Positions 8,020 through 17,026 of a stretch of 64,000 nucleotides of DNA are shown here, in pieces (position 1 is the stretch's first letter; every line of letters starts with the position of its first letter). This DNA is from Comamonas testosteroni TK102. GTDB taxonomy: Bacteria > Pseudomonadota > Gammaproteobacteria > Burkholderiales > Burkholderiaceae_C. The notes under the pieces are model-generated. The model was not told the DNA's origin. It made no database searches and saw only the letters and a list, made by a program, of their open reading frames with translations. The position numbers were made by a program, and so were the translations under genes. The stretch is from assembly GCF_000739375.1 (NCBI RefSeq), contig NZ_CP006704.1, positions 3,224,001-3,288,000 on the forward strand. The letters run 5' to 3'.

Positions 8020-9018
8020 TTACTGCGGCTGGAGTTGAATGTTTTTGGCCATGGCGCGAAATTTGACGGTGTCTTCCCTGAGTTTCCGCTCCGCCTCAGC
8101 CAGCGTCTGGGGTTGCGGCGCTTCCGATCCGGTGGCCGCAATCTGGCGCCGCACCTCGGGATCACGCAGCACTTCGGCCAGTGCCTTGTTCAGACGTACC
8201 ACCATGTCCTCGGGAGTTTTGCGGCTCACCATGAGACCGGCCCAGGTGGAATGGCTGAAGTTCTTCAGAATCTGGCCTTCGCCAAGAGCGGGCACAGAGG
8301 TATCCAGCTCGCTGCGTGTGGGAGCCAGCCACCCGATGAGCCTCAGGCGCCCCTGCTCGGACATTCCCTTGAAGCTCGTTGCATAGGGCAGGATGGCAAA
8401 GTCGATGCTGTTTCCTCCGACATCCTGCACCATGGGTGCCATGCCCTTGTAGGGCACATGCGTGACGTGGATCTGGGTCTGCTGCGCCATGCTTTCAGCC
8501 AACAGGTGATACATGGAGCCCATGCCGACGCTGCCATAGGACAGACCTTTGTCCTGGGTCTTGGCATAGGCAATGAATTCATCGACGTTGCGCACCGGCA
8601 GTGTGGAGCGGGTCAGCAAAACCAGCGGATTCACTGCCACCTGGCCCAGCATGCGAAAGTCTTCGGCTCTTAGCTTCACGGCGGCGTTGACCATCGGCGA
8701 GAGAATCACCTCGTTGGGTGAGCCGAGAAAGATCATGTGCCCGTCAGCGGGCGCGTTCAACACCTTCTGCGCGGCCAGTGATCCGCTGACGCCGCCCAGA
8801 TTGTCCACAATGACCTGCTGGTTCAAGGCCCGGCCCAATGCCGCGCTTATCGCCCGGGCGATCGAATCCGACAGGCCACCGGCCGGATACGGAACGAGCA
8901 AAGTCACCACACGCAGATCGGCTGCCCGGGCAGCGCCCATTGCGAATGGGGCCACACACAAGGAAGCCAACGACAGGACGAAGGCATGTCGACGGAAGGT
9001 GGAGACGGTTTTTTTCAT
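8020..9018 (-). CDS. Bug/TctC-family periplasmic solute-binding receptor
   Basis: 332 residues. A Sec signal peptide (MKKTVSTFRRHAF..., cleavage near ARAAD, residue 33) precedes a full Bug fold with VPYPAGGLSDSIAR near 44, the D-N-GG ligand loop near 70, and VTHVPYKGMAPMVQD near 185. Bug receptors bind carboxylates for tripartite tricarboxylate transporters; no TctA/TctB genes are nearby. It begins two bases after the stop of the M20 amidohydrolase, so the two form one operon. The ligand may be the amide substrate of that enzyme or its acid product. Confidence 0.9.
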   Translation of the reverse strand: MKKTVSTFRRHAFVLSLASLCVAPFAMGAARAADLRVVTLLVPYPAGGLSDSIARAISAALGRALNQQVIVDNLGGVSGSLAAQKVLNAPADGHMIFLGSPNEVILSPMVNAAVKLRAEDFRMLGQVAVNPLVLLTRSTLPVRNVDEFIAYAKTQDKGLSYGSVGMGSMYHLLAESMAQQTQIHVTHVPYKGMAPMVQDVGGNSIDFAILPYATSFKGMSEQGRLRLIGWLAPTRSELDTSVPALGEGQILKNFSHSTWAGLMVSRKTPEDMVVRLNKALAEVLRDPEVRRQIAATGSEAPQPQTLAEAERKLREDTVKFRAMAKNIQLQPQ

Positions 9019-9020
9019 GA

Positions 9021-10241
9021 TCAGCTTGGGGCGTGGGTTGAAAGAAAGAAATGGGCCAGAGCCGTCCAGAATGTGGCGCCGGTTTCGAGGTTGCGATCGT
9101 TGAAGTCGAAACTGGGGTTGTGCACATTGCAGGGTCCCGAGGCGCTGCCATGTGTGTGACCGTTGTCACCATTGCCTATGAAGAGGTAGCAACCAGGGCG
9201 CTCTTCCAGCATGTAAGCGAAATCCTCACTCGCGCACAGCGGATCGGCATTGGCTATGACCCGCGCATCGCCGAACAGCGACCGCGCTATACCCATCGCA
9301 AGCCGGGTTTCAGCGGGAGAGTTGACCAGCACCGGGTAGCCGCGCTCATAGGTGATGTGACACTGTGCGCCAAAGCTGTCGGCCTGACCTTGCGCCACAG
9401 CCCGAATGCGCTCCTCCAGCAGGTCGCGCACCTCGGGCTTCAGGGCCCGGATGCTCAACTCCAGTTCGGCGGTCTCCGGGATCACGTTGTAGGTTTTCCC
9501 GGCCTGAAGGCGTCCCACGGTGATTACTGCAGATGCCAGCGGATCTACATTGCGTGCGACGATGCTTTGCAAGGCCATTACTGTGGACGCGGCAACCACC
9601 GTAGGATCGGTCGCCAGGTGCGGCATGGCGCCGTGGCCGCCGCAGCCCTCGAACACCAGAGTTGCCCTATCGGAGGAGGCCATGCAAGCCCCTTCACGAA
9701 ACAGGATCTGGCCCTGCTCCATGCCTGGCATGTTGTGCATGGCAAAGACCGCGTCGCAGGGAAAGCGCGAAAACAGTCCCTCCTTCATCATGCGCTGGGC
9801 GCCGCCCGCACCGCCCAGTTCTTCCGCAGGCTGGAAGATCAGATGCAGCATGCCATCCATTACATGCTTGCCTTCGCGATGCAGCTTGGCTAACGCCTGT
9901 GCCGCGCCAAGCAGCATGGTGGTGTGACCATCGTGCCCGCAACCGTGCATTTTTCCGGGCACCTCGCTGGCCCATGGCAGGCCCGTGTCCTCCTGAATGG
10001 GCAGTGCGTCCATTTCCGCACGCAGTCCCAGGCGTCTGGAACCAGGGCCAAACTTCAGGGAGCCAACCAATCCTGTTCCCGCGAGGCCGGTGGTGACTTC
10101 ATAGCCCCATTCGTGCAGGCAATGCGCTACCAGCGCGCTGGTCTGGAACTCCTCAAAACCCAGTTCAGGCTGGCGATGGATGGCGTGCCGCCATGCAAGC
10201 ATGGCATCGGTATCTATGTAGGAGCTGAATTTCGAGTGCAT
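9021..10241 (-). CDS. M20 family metallo-amidohydrolase (hippurate hydrolase/IAA-amino acid hydrolase type)
   Basis: 406 residues. Binuclear metal ligands are visible: MHGCGHDGH (Cys101, His103), QPAEELGGAGG (Glu140-Glu141), a middle MHNMPG and the late SEDFAYML. A lid/dimerisation domain lies at about 190-300. These enzymes hydrolyse N-acyl amino acids, and the M20D branch includes HipO. Cytoplasmic, no signal peptide. It is the first gene of an operon with the Bug receptor and faces a LysR regulator across 94 bases, the usual arrangement for LysR control. Confidence 0.9.
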   Translation of the reverse strand: MHSKFSSYIDTDAMLAWRHAIHRQPELGFEEFQTSALVAHCLHEWGYEVTTGLAGTGLVGSLKFGPGSRRLGLRAEMDALPIQEDTGLPWASEVPGKMHGCGHDGHTTMLLGAAQALAKLHREGKHVMDGMLHLIFQPAEELGGAGGAQRMMKEGLFSRFPCDAVFAMHNMPGMEQGQILFREGACMASSDRATLVFEGCGGHGAMPHLATDPTVVAASTVMALQSIVARNVDPLASAVITVGRLQAGKTYNVIPETAELELSIRALKPEVRDLLEERIRAVAQGQADSFGAQCHITYERGYPVLVNSPAETRLAMGIARSLFGDARVIANADPLCASEDFAYMLEERPGCYLFIGNGDNGHTHGSASGPCNVHNPSFDFNDRNLETGATFWTALAHFFLSTHAPS

Positions 10242-10335
10242 GCAAAAAATGTAGCGTCTCGGTCATCGCACCAAAAGCCGGTATATTTTCCGAGGAGACA
10301 ACCAAAACGATTCACCCGATGAAAACCCTGCCCCC

Positions 10336-11229
10336 ATGAAAAATCATCAGATTCGGGCTTTCACCCAGGTCGCCGAAAGCGGCTCCATACGTGCTGCCGC
10401 CCGTGCACTCTTTCTGAGCCAGAGCGCCCTGACCAAGTCGCTTCGCGAACTGGAGGAGGATGTAGGTGCAGAGCTGCTGGTACGCAGCTACAGGGGCATT
10501 GAGTTCACCCCGGCTGGAAAAGTGCTGCTATCCCATACACGCCTGGCGCTGTCGATGCTGGACAAGGCGCGCGAAGAGGTACGGCTGATCCGCGGCGGCT
10601 CGGGCGCCCGGGTGGCCGTGGCAATGTCGCCCCTGGTTTCGATCAAGGCGCTGCCCGAAGTCTGGAAAACGTTTGAACAGTTGGCGCCGGGTGTGCAACT
10701 AGCGCTCAGTGAAGGCTTTCTTAGCAGCTTGATTCCGGCTCTGCTCGAGGGACGACTGGACTTCGCGCTGGCCATTGCCGACCCCACAGATCTGCCTTAT
10801 GAACTGGTCTTCAAACCGCTGATGGACGTGATTGCCTTGCCCGCCGGAAGACAGGGCCATCCGCTGGCCAAGGCGAAAACCTGGGATGAGCTTCGTGACG
10901 CGACCTGGGTTTTGAACTACTCGGCGGGCAGTCAGAGCGAGACGCTGGTGAGCTGGCTTCGAGGCCAGGGTCTGGCGGAGCCACGCAAGATGGTCAACTG
11001 CACCTCCTCCACGCTGATGAGCGAGCTGATGAGGCGCACTGATGTACTTGGCTTCTGCCCCGAAATTCTCCTGAACGACAAGATTTATGGAGCAGGACTA
11101 CAGCGTCTGCACGTGGAGCCACTGCCACCCCCCATGGCGCTTGGCTTGGTCCAGTTGCGCGGTGTGCCGTTGAGCAGCGCAGCGAAGCCACTGGCGACAC
11201 TGTTCATGAAGTATTTCCGCAAGACTTAG
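10336..11229 (+). CDS. LysR-family transcriptional regulator
   Basis: 297 residues. The N-terminal winged helix-turn-helix is textbook (FTQVAESGSIRAAARALFLS then QSALTKSLRELEEDVG), followed by a LysR substrate-binding domain (about 90-295). It is divergently oriented to the M20 hydrolase/Bug operon with a 94-base intergenic region and is its likely regulator. The presumed effector is the hydrolase substrate or product. Confidence 0.93.
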   Translation: MKNHQIRAFTQVAESGSIRAAARALFLSQSALTKSLRELEEDVGAELLVRSYRGIEFTPAGKVLLSHTRLALSMLDKAREEVRLIRGGSGARVAVAMSPLVSIKALPEVWKTFEQLAPGVQLALSEGFLSSLIPALLEGRLDFALAIADPTDLPYELVFKPLMDVIALPAGRQGHPLAKAKTWDELRDATWVLNYSAGSQSETLVSWLRGQGLAEPRKMVNCTSSTLMSELMRRTDVLGFCPEILLNDKIYGAGLQRLHVEPLPPPMALGLVQLRGVPLSSAAKPLATLFMKYFRKT

Positions 11230-11892
11230 GAAGTGATTAGACATGCTTGTATCGGCCCAGAGCTCTGAGAATCATTGCGCAGACTGATATCCGGCCCTGG
11301 GGCTGCTTCAGGCTACAGAGAGCCGCAGACTCTCCTGCGATCCAGATGTAGCCAGGCCATGAACAGCGACATGCTCATGGACGGCATCCGCTGCGACTCC
11401 ACCACCAACCGTAACTTTGAAGATCGTCAAGGCCGAGGGGATATCACCCACCTCATGAGTGCCGTGATCGCGCACCAGATGGACACCGTCTGCCAAGCCC
11501 ATTCCAGGCTCAGCCCGGCAAGCCGTTCGACTTGACCGAGCTGCGGGTCAGCAAGCGCTGTGAACAGTTCACCATGCACCAAGTACATACCGGCAAGAAG
11601 CCCTGGCAGGCCGCCGGCCATAACTGTGTAGGACACAAAAGCCGTGATCCGCGAGGGCCTGCAGTCCGGCCCTGAGCATGCCTGGCTCAGCCGCAGCGAT
11701 GCCCACATTCCTGCCGCAACACAGGTGCTCTGCGGCGGCGAGCATGCCTCGGTGACCTTCCCCGTCCAGCGACTGGTAGCCCTTCTTCTGGCTCCCTGGG
11801 TTCTCGGGTCGCAGAGATTGAAGGCGCCTATTCCCGCCCATCCATGATGGCTAAGTCTCTGCCTGACTTGGTCTTGCTGAGTCCAGATGGGT
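11230..11892. other. Unassigned 660-base region
   Basis: Between the LysR gene and puuE several overlapping frames of up to 169 codons are open, but none has a convincing start, codon pattern or recognisable motif. I see no hairpin or insertion-sequence ends. It may be a decayed gene whose family I cannot name. Confidence 0.4.
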
Positions 11893-12846
11893 TCATCGCA
11901 TAGGGAAACGCTCGGCCCAGTGGCGAGCCAAATCAATACGGCGGCACACCCACACGTTGTCGTGCTTCTGGATGTGGTCGAGGAAGCGCTGCAGCGCTGT
12001 AATCCGGCCGGGACGGCCCAGCAGTCGGCAGTGCATGCCGATGCTCATCATCTTGGGGGCGTTGTCGCCGCTGGCATTGCCCTCGGCGTACAGGACATCG
12101 AATGTGTCCTTCATGTACTGGAAGAACGGATCGGCATGCGAGTAACCCTGGGGCAGCGCAAAGCGCATATCGTTCACGTCCAGCGTGTAGGGAACGATGA
12201 GCTGGTTGTGCGTCGTGCCGTCGCTCTTGGCGACCTTCATCCAGAAGGGCAGGTCGTCGCCGTAGTAATCGCTGTCGTAGCTGAAGCGGCCGGCATCGGC
12301 CACCAGACGGTGGCTGTTGGGGCTGTCGCGGCCGGTGTACCAGCCCAGGCCGTGGTCGCCGTCCGCTCCGTACAGCTCTTCAAAGATGTCCACGCATTGC
12401 TGCATGTGGGCGCGCTCGATCTCCTCGGGCACGTTCTGGTAGTGAATCCACTTCAGGCCGTGGCAGGCCACTTCGTGACCGAGTTCGTCAAAGGCCTGGG
12501 CCAGCTCGCGATGCTTTTGCAGCGCCGTGGCCACGCCGAACACGGTCAGCGGCAGACCGCGCTTCTCGAACTCCTTGAGAATGCGCCACACGCCGGCGCG
12601 CGAGCCGTATTCATAGATGCCGTCCATGCTCATGTGACGGTCCGGGTAGCTGGCGGGATTGAACATCTCCGACAGAAACTGCTCGCTGCCGGGGTCGCCA
12701 TGCAGGATATGGTTCTCACCGCCTTCTTCGTAGTTCAGCACGAACTGAACGGCCACGCGGGCTTTGCCGGGCCATTCGGGATGGGGCGTGTTGCGGCCGT
12801 AGCCAATCAGGTCGCGTGGGTAGGAGGCGGTGGAATCGTAAGTCAT
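11893..12846 (-). CDS. puuE: Allantoinase PuuE / polysaccharide-deacetylase-like amidohydrolase
   Basis: 317 residues. Opening PRDLIGYGRNTPHPEWPGKA, then VQFVLNYEEGGENHIL, HMSMDGIYEYGSRAGVWR and CHGLKWIHYQ are hallmarks of the PuuE allantoinase family, a cofactor-light relative of NodB deacetylases that opens the hydantoin ring of allantoin to allantoate. Its start codon overlaps the stop of the upstream GntR regulator (ATGA), so the two are translationally coupled. Nearby NCS1 permease and hydantoin-racemase-like genes support a role in uptake and breakdown of allantoin or a related ureide/hydantoin. Confidence 0.85.
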   Translation of the reverse strand: MTYDSTASYPRDLIGYGRNTPHPEWPGKARVAVQFVLNYEEGGENHILHGDPGSEQFLSEMFNPASYPDRHMSMDGIYEYGSRAGVWRILKEFEKRGLPLTVFGVATALQKHRELAQAFDELGHEVACHGLKWIHYQNVPEEIERAHMQQCVDIFEELYGADGDHGLGWYTGRDSPNSHRLVADAGRFSYDSDYYGDDLPFWMKVAKSDGTTHNQLIVPYTLDVNDMRFALPQGYSHADPFFQYMKDTFDVLYAEGNASGDNAPKMMSIGMHCRLLGRPGRITALQRFLDHIQKHDNVWVCRRIDLARHWAERFPMR

Positions 12847-13520
12847 AGGGATACGGATGAAAGTGCCATCGACAGATCGCGCGTTGGCAAAATACGGTTG
12901 AAGGACATGTCCTCTTCCATGTGATCGAGGTGCTGCAACATCAGCTGCACCGCATGTTCGGCATCGCCCGCAGCCAGCGCGGTCACGATGTCGGCATGTT
13001 CTTCGTGCGAATGCTCGGCCGCCGGTGCAGACTGGTACATCAGGGTGATCAATGCGCAGCGGGAAATCAGCTCGCCCAGCAGCTGTGCCAGCACCTCGTT
13101 GCCCATGAGCTCGGCCATGCGCACGTGGAAGTCGCCCAGCATCTCGGAGCGTTGGCCCACGTCATTCGCTTCCATGGCCTTCCTCTCGGCAGCCACATGT
13201 GCCTTGAGTTCCAACAAGCGAGAAGGTGTCTGCTGCGCAGCAAAATTGCGCACCATTTCGGCCTCTAGCATTCGGCGCACGGCAAACACCTGGCGCGCTT
13301 CCTCGACCGAAGGCGTGGCCACAAAGGCACCGCGCGTAGGCTCCAGCTTGATCAGGCGGTTCTGTGAAGCCTGAAACAAAGCCTGGCGAACCAGAGTGCG
13401 GGAAACGCCAAAGTGGTTGGCCAGCTTCTGCTCCGACAGCTTGGTACCCGGCATCAGTCGATGTTCAACGATTGCTTTGGTCAGACTTTCAGCGATAGAC
13501 CAAGTGAGTGAGGTTTCCAT
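12843..13520 (-). CDS. GntR-family regulator, FCD type, coupled to puuE
   Basis: 225 residues from METSLTWSIAESL; an upstream in-frame Met exists, but this start begins right where the winged helix does. N-terminal HTH (KLSEQKLANHFGVSRTLVRQ) and wing TRGAFVATP, then an FCD domain with the metal-type histidines of DFHVRMAEL and the late HADIV. It precedes and overlaps puuE by four bases. Its own promoter carries the composite motif at 13535-13559 that recurs before the permease, so it is probably autoregulatory and controls both units. Confidence 0.9.
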   Translation of the reverse strand: METSLTWSIAESLTKAIVEHRLMPGTKLSEQKLANHFGVSRTLVRQALFQASQNRLIKLEPTRGAFVATPSVEEARQVFAVRRMLEAEMVRNFAAQQTPSRLLELKAHVAAERKAMEANDVGQRSEMLGDFHVRMAELMGNEVLAQLLGELISRCALITLMYQSAPAAEHSHEEHADIVTALAAGDAEHAVQLMLQHLDHMEEDMSFNRILPTRDLSMALSSVSL

Positions 13521-13534
13521 TGCTTCATCATAAA

Positions 13535-13559
13535 TCTTGAACTCAAGACTTGTATACAA
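13535..13559. promoter_or_regulatory. Putative GntR operator, copy 1 (before gntR-puuE)
   Basis: TCTTGAACTCAAGA then CTTGTATACAA contains two palindromes, CTTGAACTCAAG (near-perfect) and TTGTATACAA (perfect). It matches the segment at 15223-15246 at 21 of 24 positions with the same spacing. It lies 15 bases before the METSL start, within the promoter/leader of gntR-puuE. Confidence 0.65.
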
Positions 13560-13802
13560 CATCAATAAATGAAAGCCTAGGTGTTCTCCCTTGGTTCACC
13601 TTCGCAGTTCACCAAGCAACCGTCAGCGGACGATAAAGAGATAGCACGCCCGGCCTATTTGGCCTACTCTCCTCCTTAGGAGGGCGCCATTACATGACCT
13701 TCTGCATGCAACCGTTGCCAGTTGCTATCGCGGGCACGGGCGAACTCTTCCACTCTGCAGAGCAACCACTTAGGTATGGTACGGTCGCATAAAATCAATT
13801 GA

Positions 13803-14504
13803 ATGAGTACTCCAGTCATCACTAAAACCAAGATCGCCGAGCGTCTCATAGAGTCGATCCTGACAGCCAAGCTACGTCCGGGAGAGAAGCTTGGTGAACA
13901 AGACATTGCGGACTTATTTCAGGTCAGTCGAACCTTGGTCCGCGAGGCATTGATGCATCTGCAGACCCGAGGTTTTGTGGAGGTCCGATCCAGGGTTGGC
14001 TGGTATGTTGCAGAGCCTTCGTTTGAAGAGGCTCAGGAAACCTATGCGGCGCGGCGCGTCGTTGAGCCAGGCATGCTACGTGATGCTGGTCAGCCCTTGC
14101 AGACGACACTTAAGCGCCTGCGCAAGCATATCGCTGAAGAACGCAAAGCCATTGCCTGTGGAGATGCGGAAGCTCGCAGCTGGCTGCTGGCCGACTTTCA
14201 TATCTGCCTGGCCGAGTGTCTTGGCAATCGTTTTTTGACGTCCATGATGGTCGATCTCTCTGCGAGAACGACTCTGATTTCGGATCTATACCAATCGAAA
14301 ACCGAGGCCAAGGTTTTCAATGACGATCATGCAGCCATCGTTGATGCGCTGGCGGAAGGCGACAATTTAAAGGCTGAACAGTTAATGATTGCTCATATCG
14401 ATGCCTTGGCATCGCGCCTTGATGAAAGCCTGATTGGTCGTCGCGGAGCCCGCAACCGACTGCGCTCCATCCTGGCTCCTGAAGATTCGTCTTCAGCCAA
14501 ATAA
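13803..14504 (+). CDS. GntR-family regulator, FCD type
   Basis: 233 residues. HTH (KLGEQDIADLFQVSRTLVRE) and wing SRVGWYVAEPS, then an FCD domain with DFHICLAECLGN and DDHAAIVDAL. It is a clear relative of the regulator at 12843-13520 (same architecture, similar VSRTLVR recognition helix), arranged head-to-head with it across about 280 bases. Probably a duplicated regulator acting on the same ureide/hydantoin genes or on a related substrate. Confidence 0.9.
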   Translation: MSTPVITKTKIAERLIESILTAKLRPGEKLGEQDIADLFQVSRTLVREALMHLQTRGFVEVRSRVGWYVAEPSFEEAQETYAARRVVEPGMLRDAGQPLQTTLKRLRKHIAEERKAIACGDAEARSWLLADFHICLAECLGNRFLTSMMVDLSARTTLISDLYQSKTEAKVFNDDHAAIVDALAEGDNLKAEQLMIAHIDALASRLDESLIGRRGARNRLRSILAPEDSSSAK

Positions 14505-15222
14505 GTGTTCTGACGCCAGCAGGCGTCCTCCAATTCAGCCCGATCCAGCCGCTCGGCTGCTTCGCTGATTTTGGCCCTAGCTCCCAACACTTCCTGGCGA
14601 GCCAGCATTGAAGCTTGAAACGCTGGCCCTCCCAGTGATAGTACTGGCAGCGATTAAGTTCGCCATCTGTGCCGGTGATGACTTACGCGTTCGCTGATCG
14701 CGCCGTGGAATGGGCTTCCCGCAAGAATTGCCAATGCCACTGAACGCAACGATGTGCCCGTCTCCGCAGTCCCTGCCGAATGGGCTGCCCAGCTATCTCG
14801 GTTGCTGCAACGCCAGGTGAGTGCAGCGGCCAAAGTCTTGCCCTTCATTTCAACTAATCTCACCGCCATAGAAAAATCAGCGCCAATTACTCCTTGGCAA
14901 GCAATAGTGGTGTGGTGCGGTGCAAGCAGCCCGAATGTGGGCTTTGCAGCCGCTGGGAAATGACTGCGCTGCTCAGCTTCGAGGCTCTCTTCTATGGCAC
15001 AGCAACATCACAGCACCTAGCAGTGCCTGGCGGTGCTCGTCGACGATTCAAAGATAGAGATCTGCGCAAAACAGCCGTGATCAAAGTGTAGCTTCCCGTC
15101 TTTGCCTGTGACTGAAATGCCCGCCAGAGCTTGCTAGGCCTGATAGCGACCAGTTCTCATCGCCCCCAAGGATTGCGCCAAGCCTGGATTCACTGCCGAT
15201 AGAACAAGGGTTCTTACTAGCG
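14505..15222. other. Unassigned region before the permease promoter
   Basis: About 720 bases with many stops in all frames. A minus-strand segment near 14560-14605 reads LARQEVLGARAKISEAAERL, which looks like real coiled-coil coding sequence but is interrupted. No start sites, hairpins or IS ends were recognised. Likely decayed DNA. Confidence 0.4.
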
Positions 15223-15248
15223 TCTTGAATTCATGCCTTGTATACATT
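15223..15248. promoter_or_regulatory. Putative GntR operator, copy 2 (before NCS1 permease)
   Basis: TCTTGAATTCATG then CCTTGTATACATT; same double-palindrome layout as 13535-13559 (21 of 24 bases identical). It lies about 225 bases upstream of the permease start, so the leader is long or a second promoter is nearer the gene. Confidence 0.65.
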
Positions 15249-15472
15249 GAATGCATGTCAGCGATGTGTTCAACAAATCGCTGCACAGACTTGCTGAAAC
15301 AGGTGTTCATGGGGGCAAATTCGATTGGCTTCATGAGCTTTGGCAGCAAACGCATGGCTGCAGGCTTGCATCGTCTGTAGCCGTTAATAACGGTAGACAA
15401 ACATGGTCTTACTCAGCCGAAATGAGGCCATGGCAAAGGGGCTCCACGGTGCACCCTGATGGAAGGCGGCAT

Positions 15473-17008
15473 ATGAACAACCTAGTACTGGACACCCATG
15501 GTGAGTCATTGACCTCGGGAGCCAACACCACAAGCCATAAGCGCGATAAAGGCCTGCCGGCCGGGGTTTCTCCCGCGCTGTACAACCATGATCTGGCTCC
15601 CACCTCGAAACAGGGACGCACCTGGGGCAGCTACAGCCTGTTCACCCTCTGGGCCAACGATGTTCACAGCCTTGGCAACTACGCCTTTGCCATCGGTCTT
15701 TTCACGCTTGGACTCGGTGGACATCAGATCCTGATGGCACTGCTGCTGGGTGCCGCATTTCTGTTCGTACTACTGTCCCTCTCCGGCTTTATGGGGACCC
15801 GTACAGGAATCCCTTTTCCGGTGATGAGCCGTATCAGCTTTGGTACACGCGGCGCTCAGATTCCTGCACTGATCCGCGGCGGAGTCGCCATTGCGTGGTT
15901 TGGCATTCAAACCTATCTGGCATCCATGGTGCTCGACGTGATGCTGATCACGCTGTTTCCCGGCTTACAGCCGCTGAAAGAGCAAGTCGTGCTGGGCCTG
16001 CCATTGCTGGGCTGGATCAGCTTTTCCATCCTGTGGGTTGTGCAGGTGCTCATTGCCTGCTGGGGCATGGAGAGCATACGAAAGTACGAGGCCTTTGCGG
16101 GACCGGTGATTCTGCTGACCTTCATTGCCCTGGCAGGATGGATCTTCCATAGCGCAAAATGGACCTTACATTGGTCTGCCCCGTTTGCAAGCAGCGGCGG
16201 AGCCATGTGGCTGCAGATCCTGGGCGCTGCTTCGCTATGGGTGGCGATCTACGGGACCTTCGTGCTGAACTTCTGTGATTTCACACGCGCCGCCACCTCA
16301 AGCAGCGCCGTGGTGAAAGGCAATTTCTGGGGCATTCCGATCAATATGCTGATCTTCGGCTTGATCGTGGTCATCCTGACGGGCGGCCAGCTTGCCATCG
16401 ACGGCACGCTGATTCAAAGCCCGACCGACATCGTCCAGAACATTCCCAATAAGCCGCTGTTGATGTTGGCCAGTCTTTCGCTGCTGATCTTGACCGTTGC
16501 CGTGAACCTGATGGCCAATTTCGTGGCTCCTGCCCTGGCACTGGCCAACCTCATGCCCAGGCATCTGAACTTTCGCCGGGCAGCTCTTGTCAGCGCAGTC
16601 CTCGGCTTCGTGATCCTGCCCTGGAACCTCTACAACTCTCCGCTGGTCATCGTCTACTTCCTGGGCGGACTAGGTTCATTTCTGGGTCCGCTGTTCGGCA
16701 TCGTGATGGCCGACTATTGGCTGATCCGCAAACAGCGTGTGAATGTGCCGGCGCTCTATACACACGACCCTGCAGGCCCTTATCACTACCGCAATGGCAT
16801 CAATCCCAAGGCAATTCAGGCCCTGATTCCCTCGTCCCTGATCTCGCTGTTATTTGCGTTCCTGCCGACGTTGCAATCGCTGTCCCAGTTCTCCTGGTTC
16901 ATCGCAGCCGGACTAGGCGCCCTGTTCTATTGGATGGTTGCACCCAAAGGCCTCACCTACGAAGACCAGGATGGCGAAGCCATTTCCGTAGCCTCCGCCA
17001 AGCACTGA
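15473..17008 (+). CDS. NCS1-family permease (allantoin/hydantoin/nucleobase type)
   Basis: 511 residues and about 12 transmembrane helices. The family motif is seen in GRTWGSYSLFTLWANDVHSLGNY near 45-67; also GTRTGIPFPVMSRISFG near 110 and a central FCDFTRA near 275 as in Mhp1/PucI/FurA. These proton- or sodium-driven transporters carry allantoin, hydantoins, uracil or cytosine. Start taken at the ATG after GGAAGG; a 74-codon upstream extension is open but lacks hydrophobic or conserved sequence. The racemase gene follows after 18 bases, indicating an operon. The upstream operator links it to puuE. Confidence 0.9.
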   Translation: MNNLVLDTHGESLTSGANTTSHKRDKGLPAGVSPALYNHDLAPTSKQGRTWGSYSLFTLWANDVHSLGNYAFAIGLFTLGLGGHQILMALLLGAAFLFVLLSLSGFMGTRTGIPFPVMSRISFGTRGAQIPALIRGGVAIAWFGIQTYLASMVLDVMLITLFPGLQPLKEQVVLGLPLLGWISFSILWVVQVLIACWGMESIRKYEAFAGPVILLTFIALAGWIFHSAKWTLHWSAPFASSGGAMWLQILGAASLWVAIYGTFVLNFCDFTRAATSSSAVVKGNFWGIPINMLIFGLIVVILTGGQLAIDGTLIQSPTDIVQNIPNKPLLMLASLSLLILTVAVNLMANFVAPALALANLMPRHLNFRRAALVSAVLGFVILPWNLYNSPLVIVYFLGGLGSFLGPLFGIVMADYWLIRKQRVNVPALYTHDPAGPYHYRNGINPKAIQALIPSSLISLLFAFLPTLQSLSQFSWFIAAGLGALFYWMVAPKGLTYEDQDGEAISVASAKH

Positions 17009-17026
17009 GAAAGAAAGTTAAAAATC

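Noticed and set aside
11887..12924. 345-codon plus-strand frame over puuE
   Set aside because: Shadow of puuE on the opposite strand; no ribosome site, His/Val-rich composition.
15251..15472. 74-codon N-terminal extension of the permease
   Set aside because: It overlaps the operator region, has no hydrophobic or conserved sequence, and the ATG at 15473 has a proper GGAAGG site.
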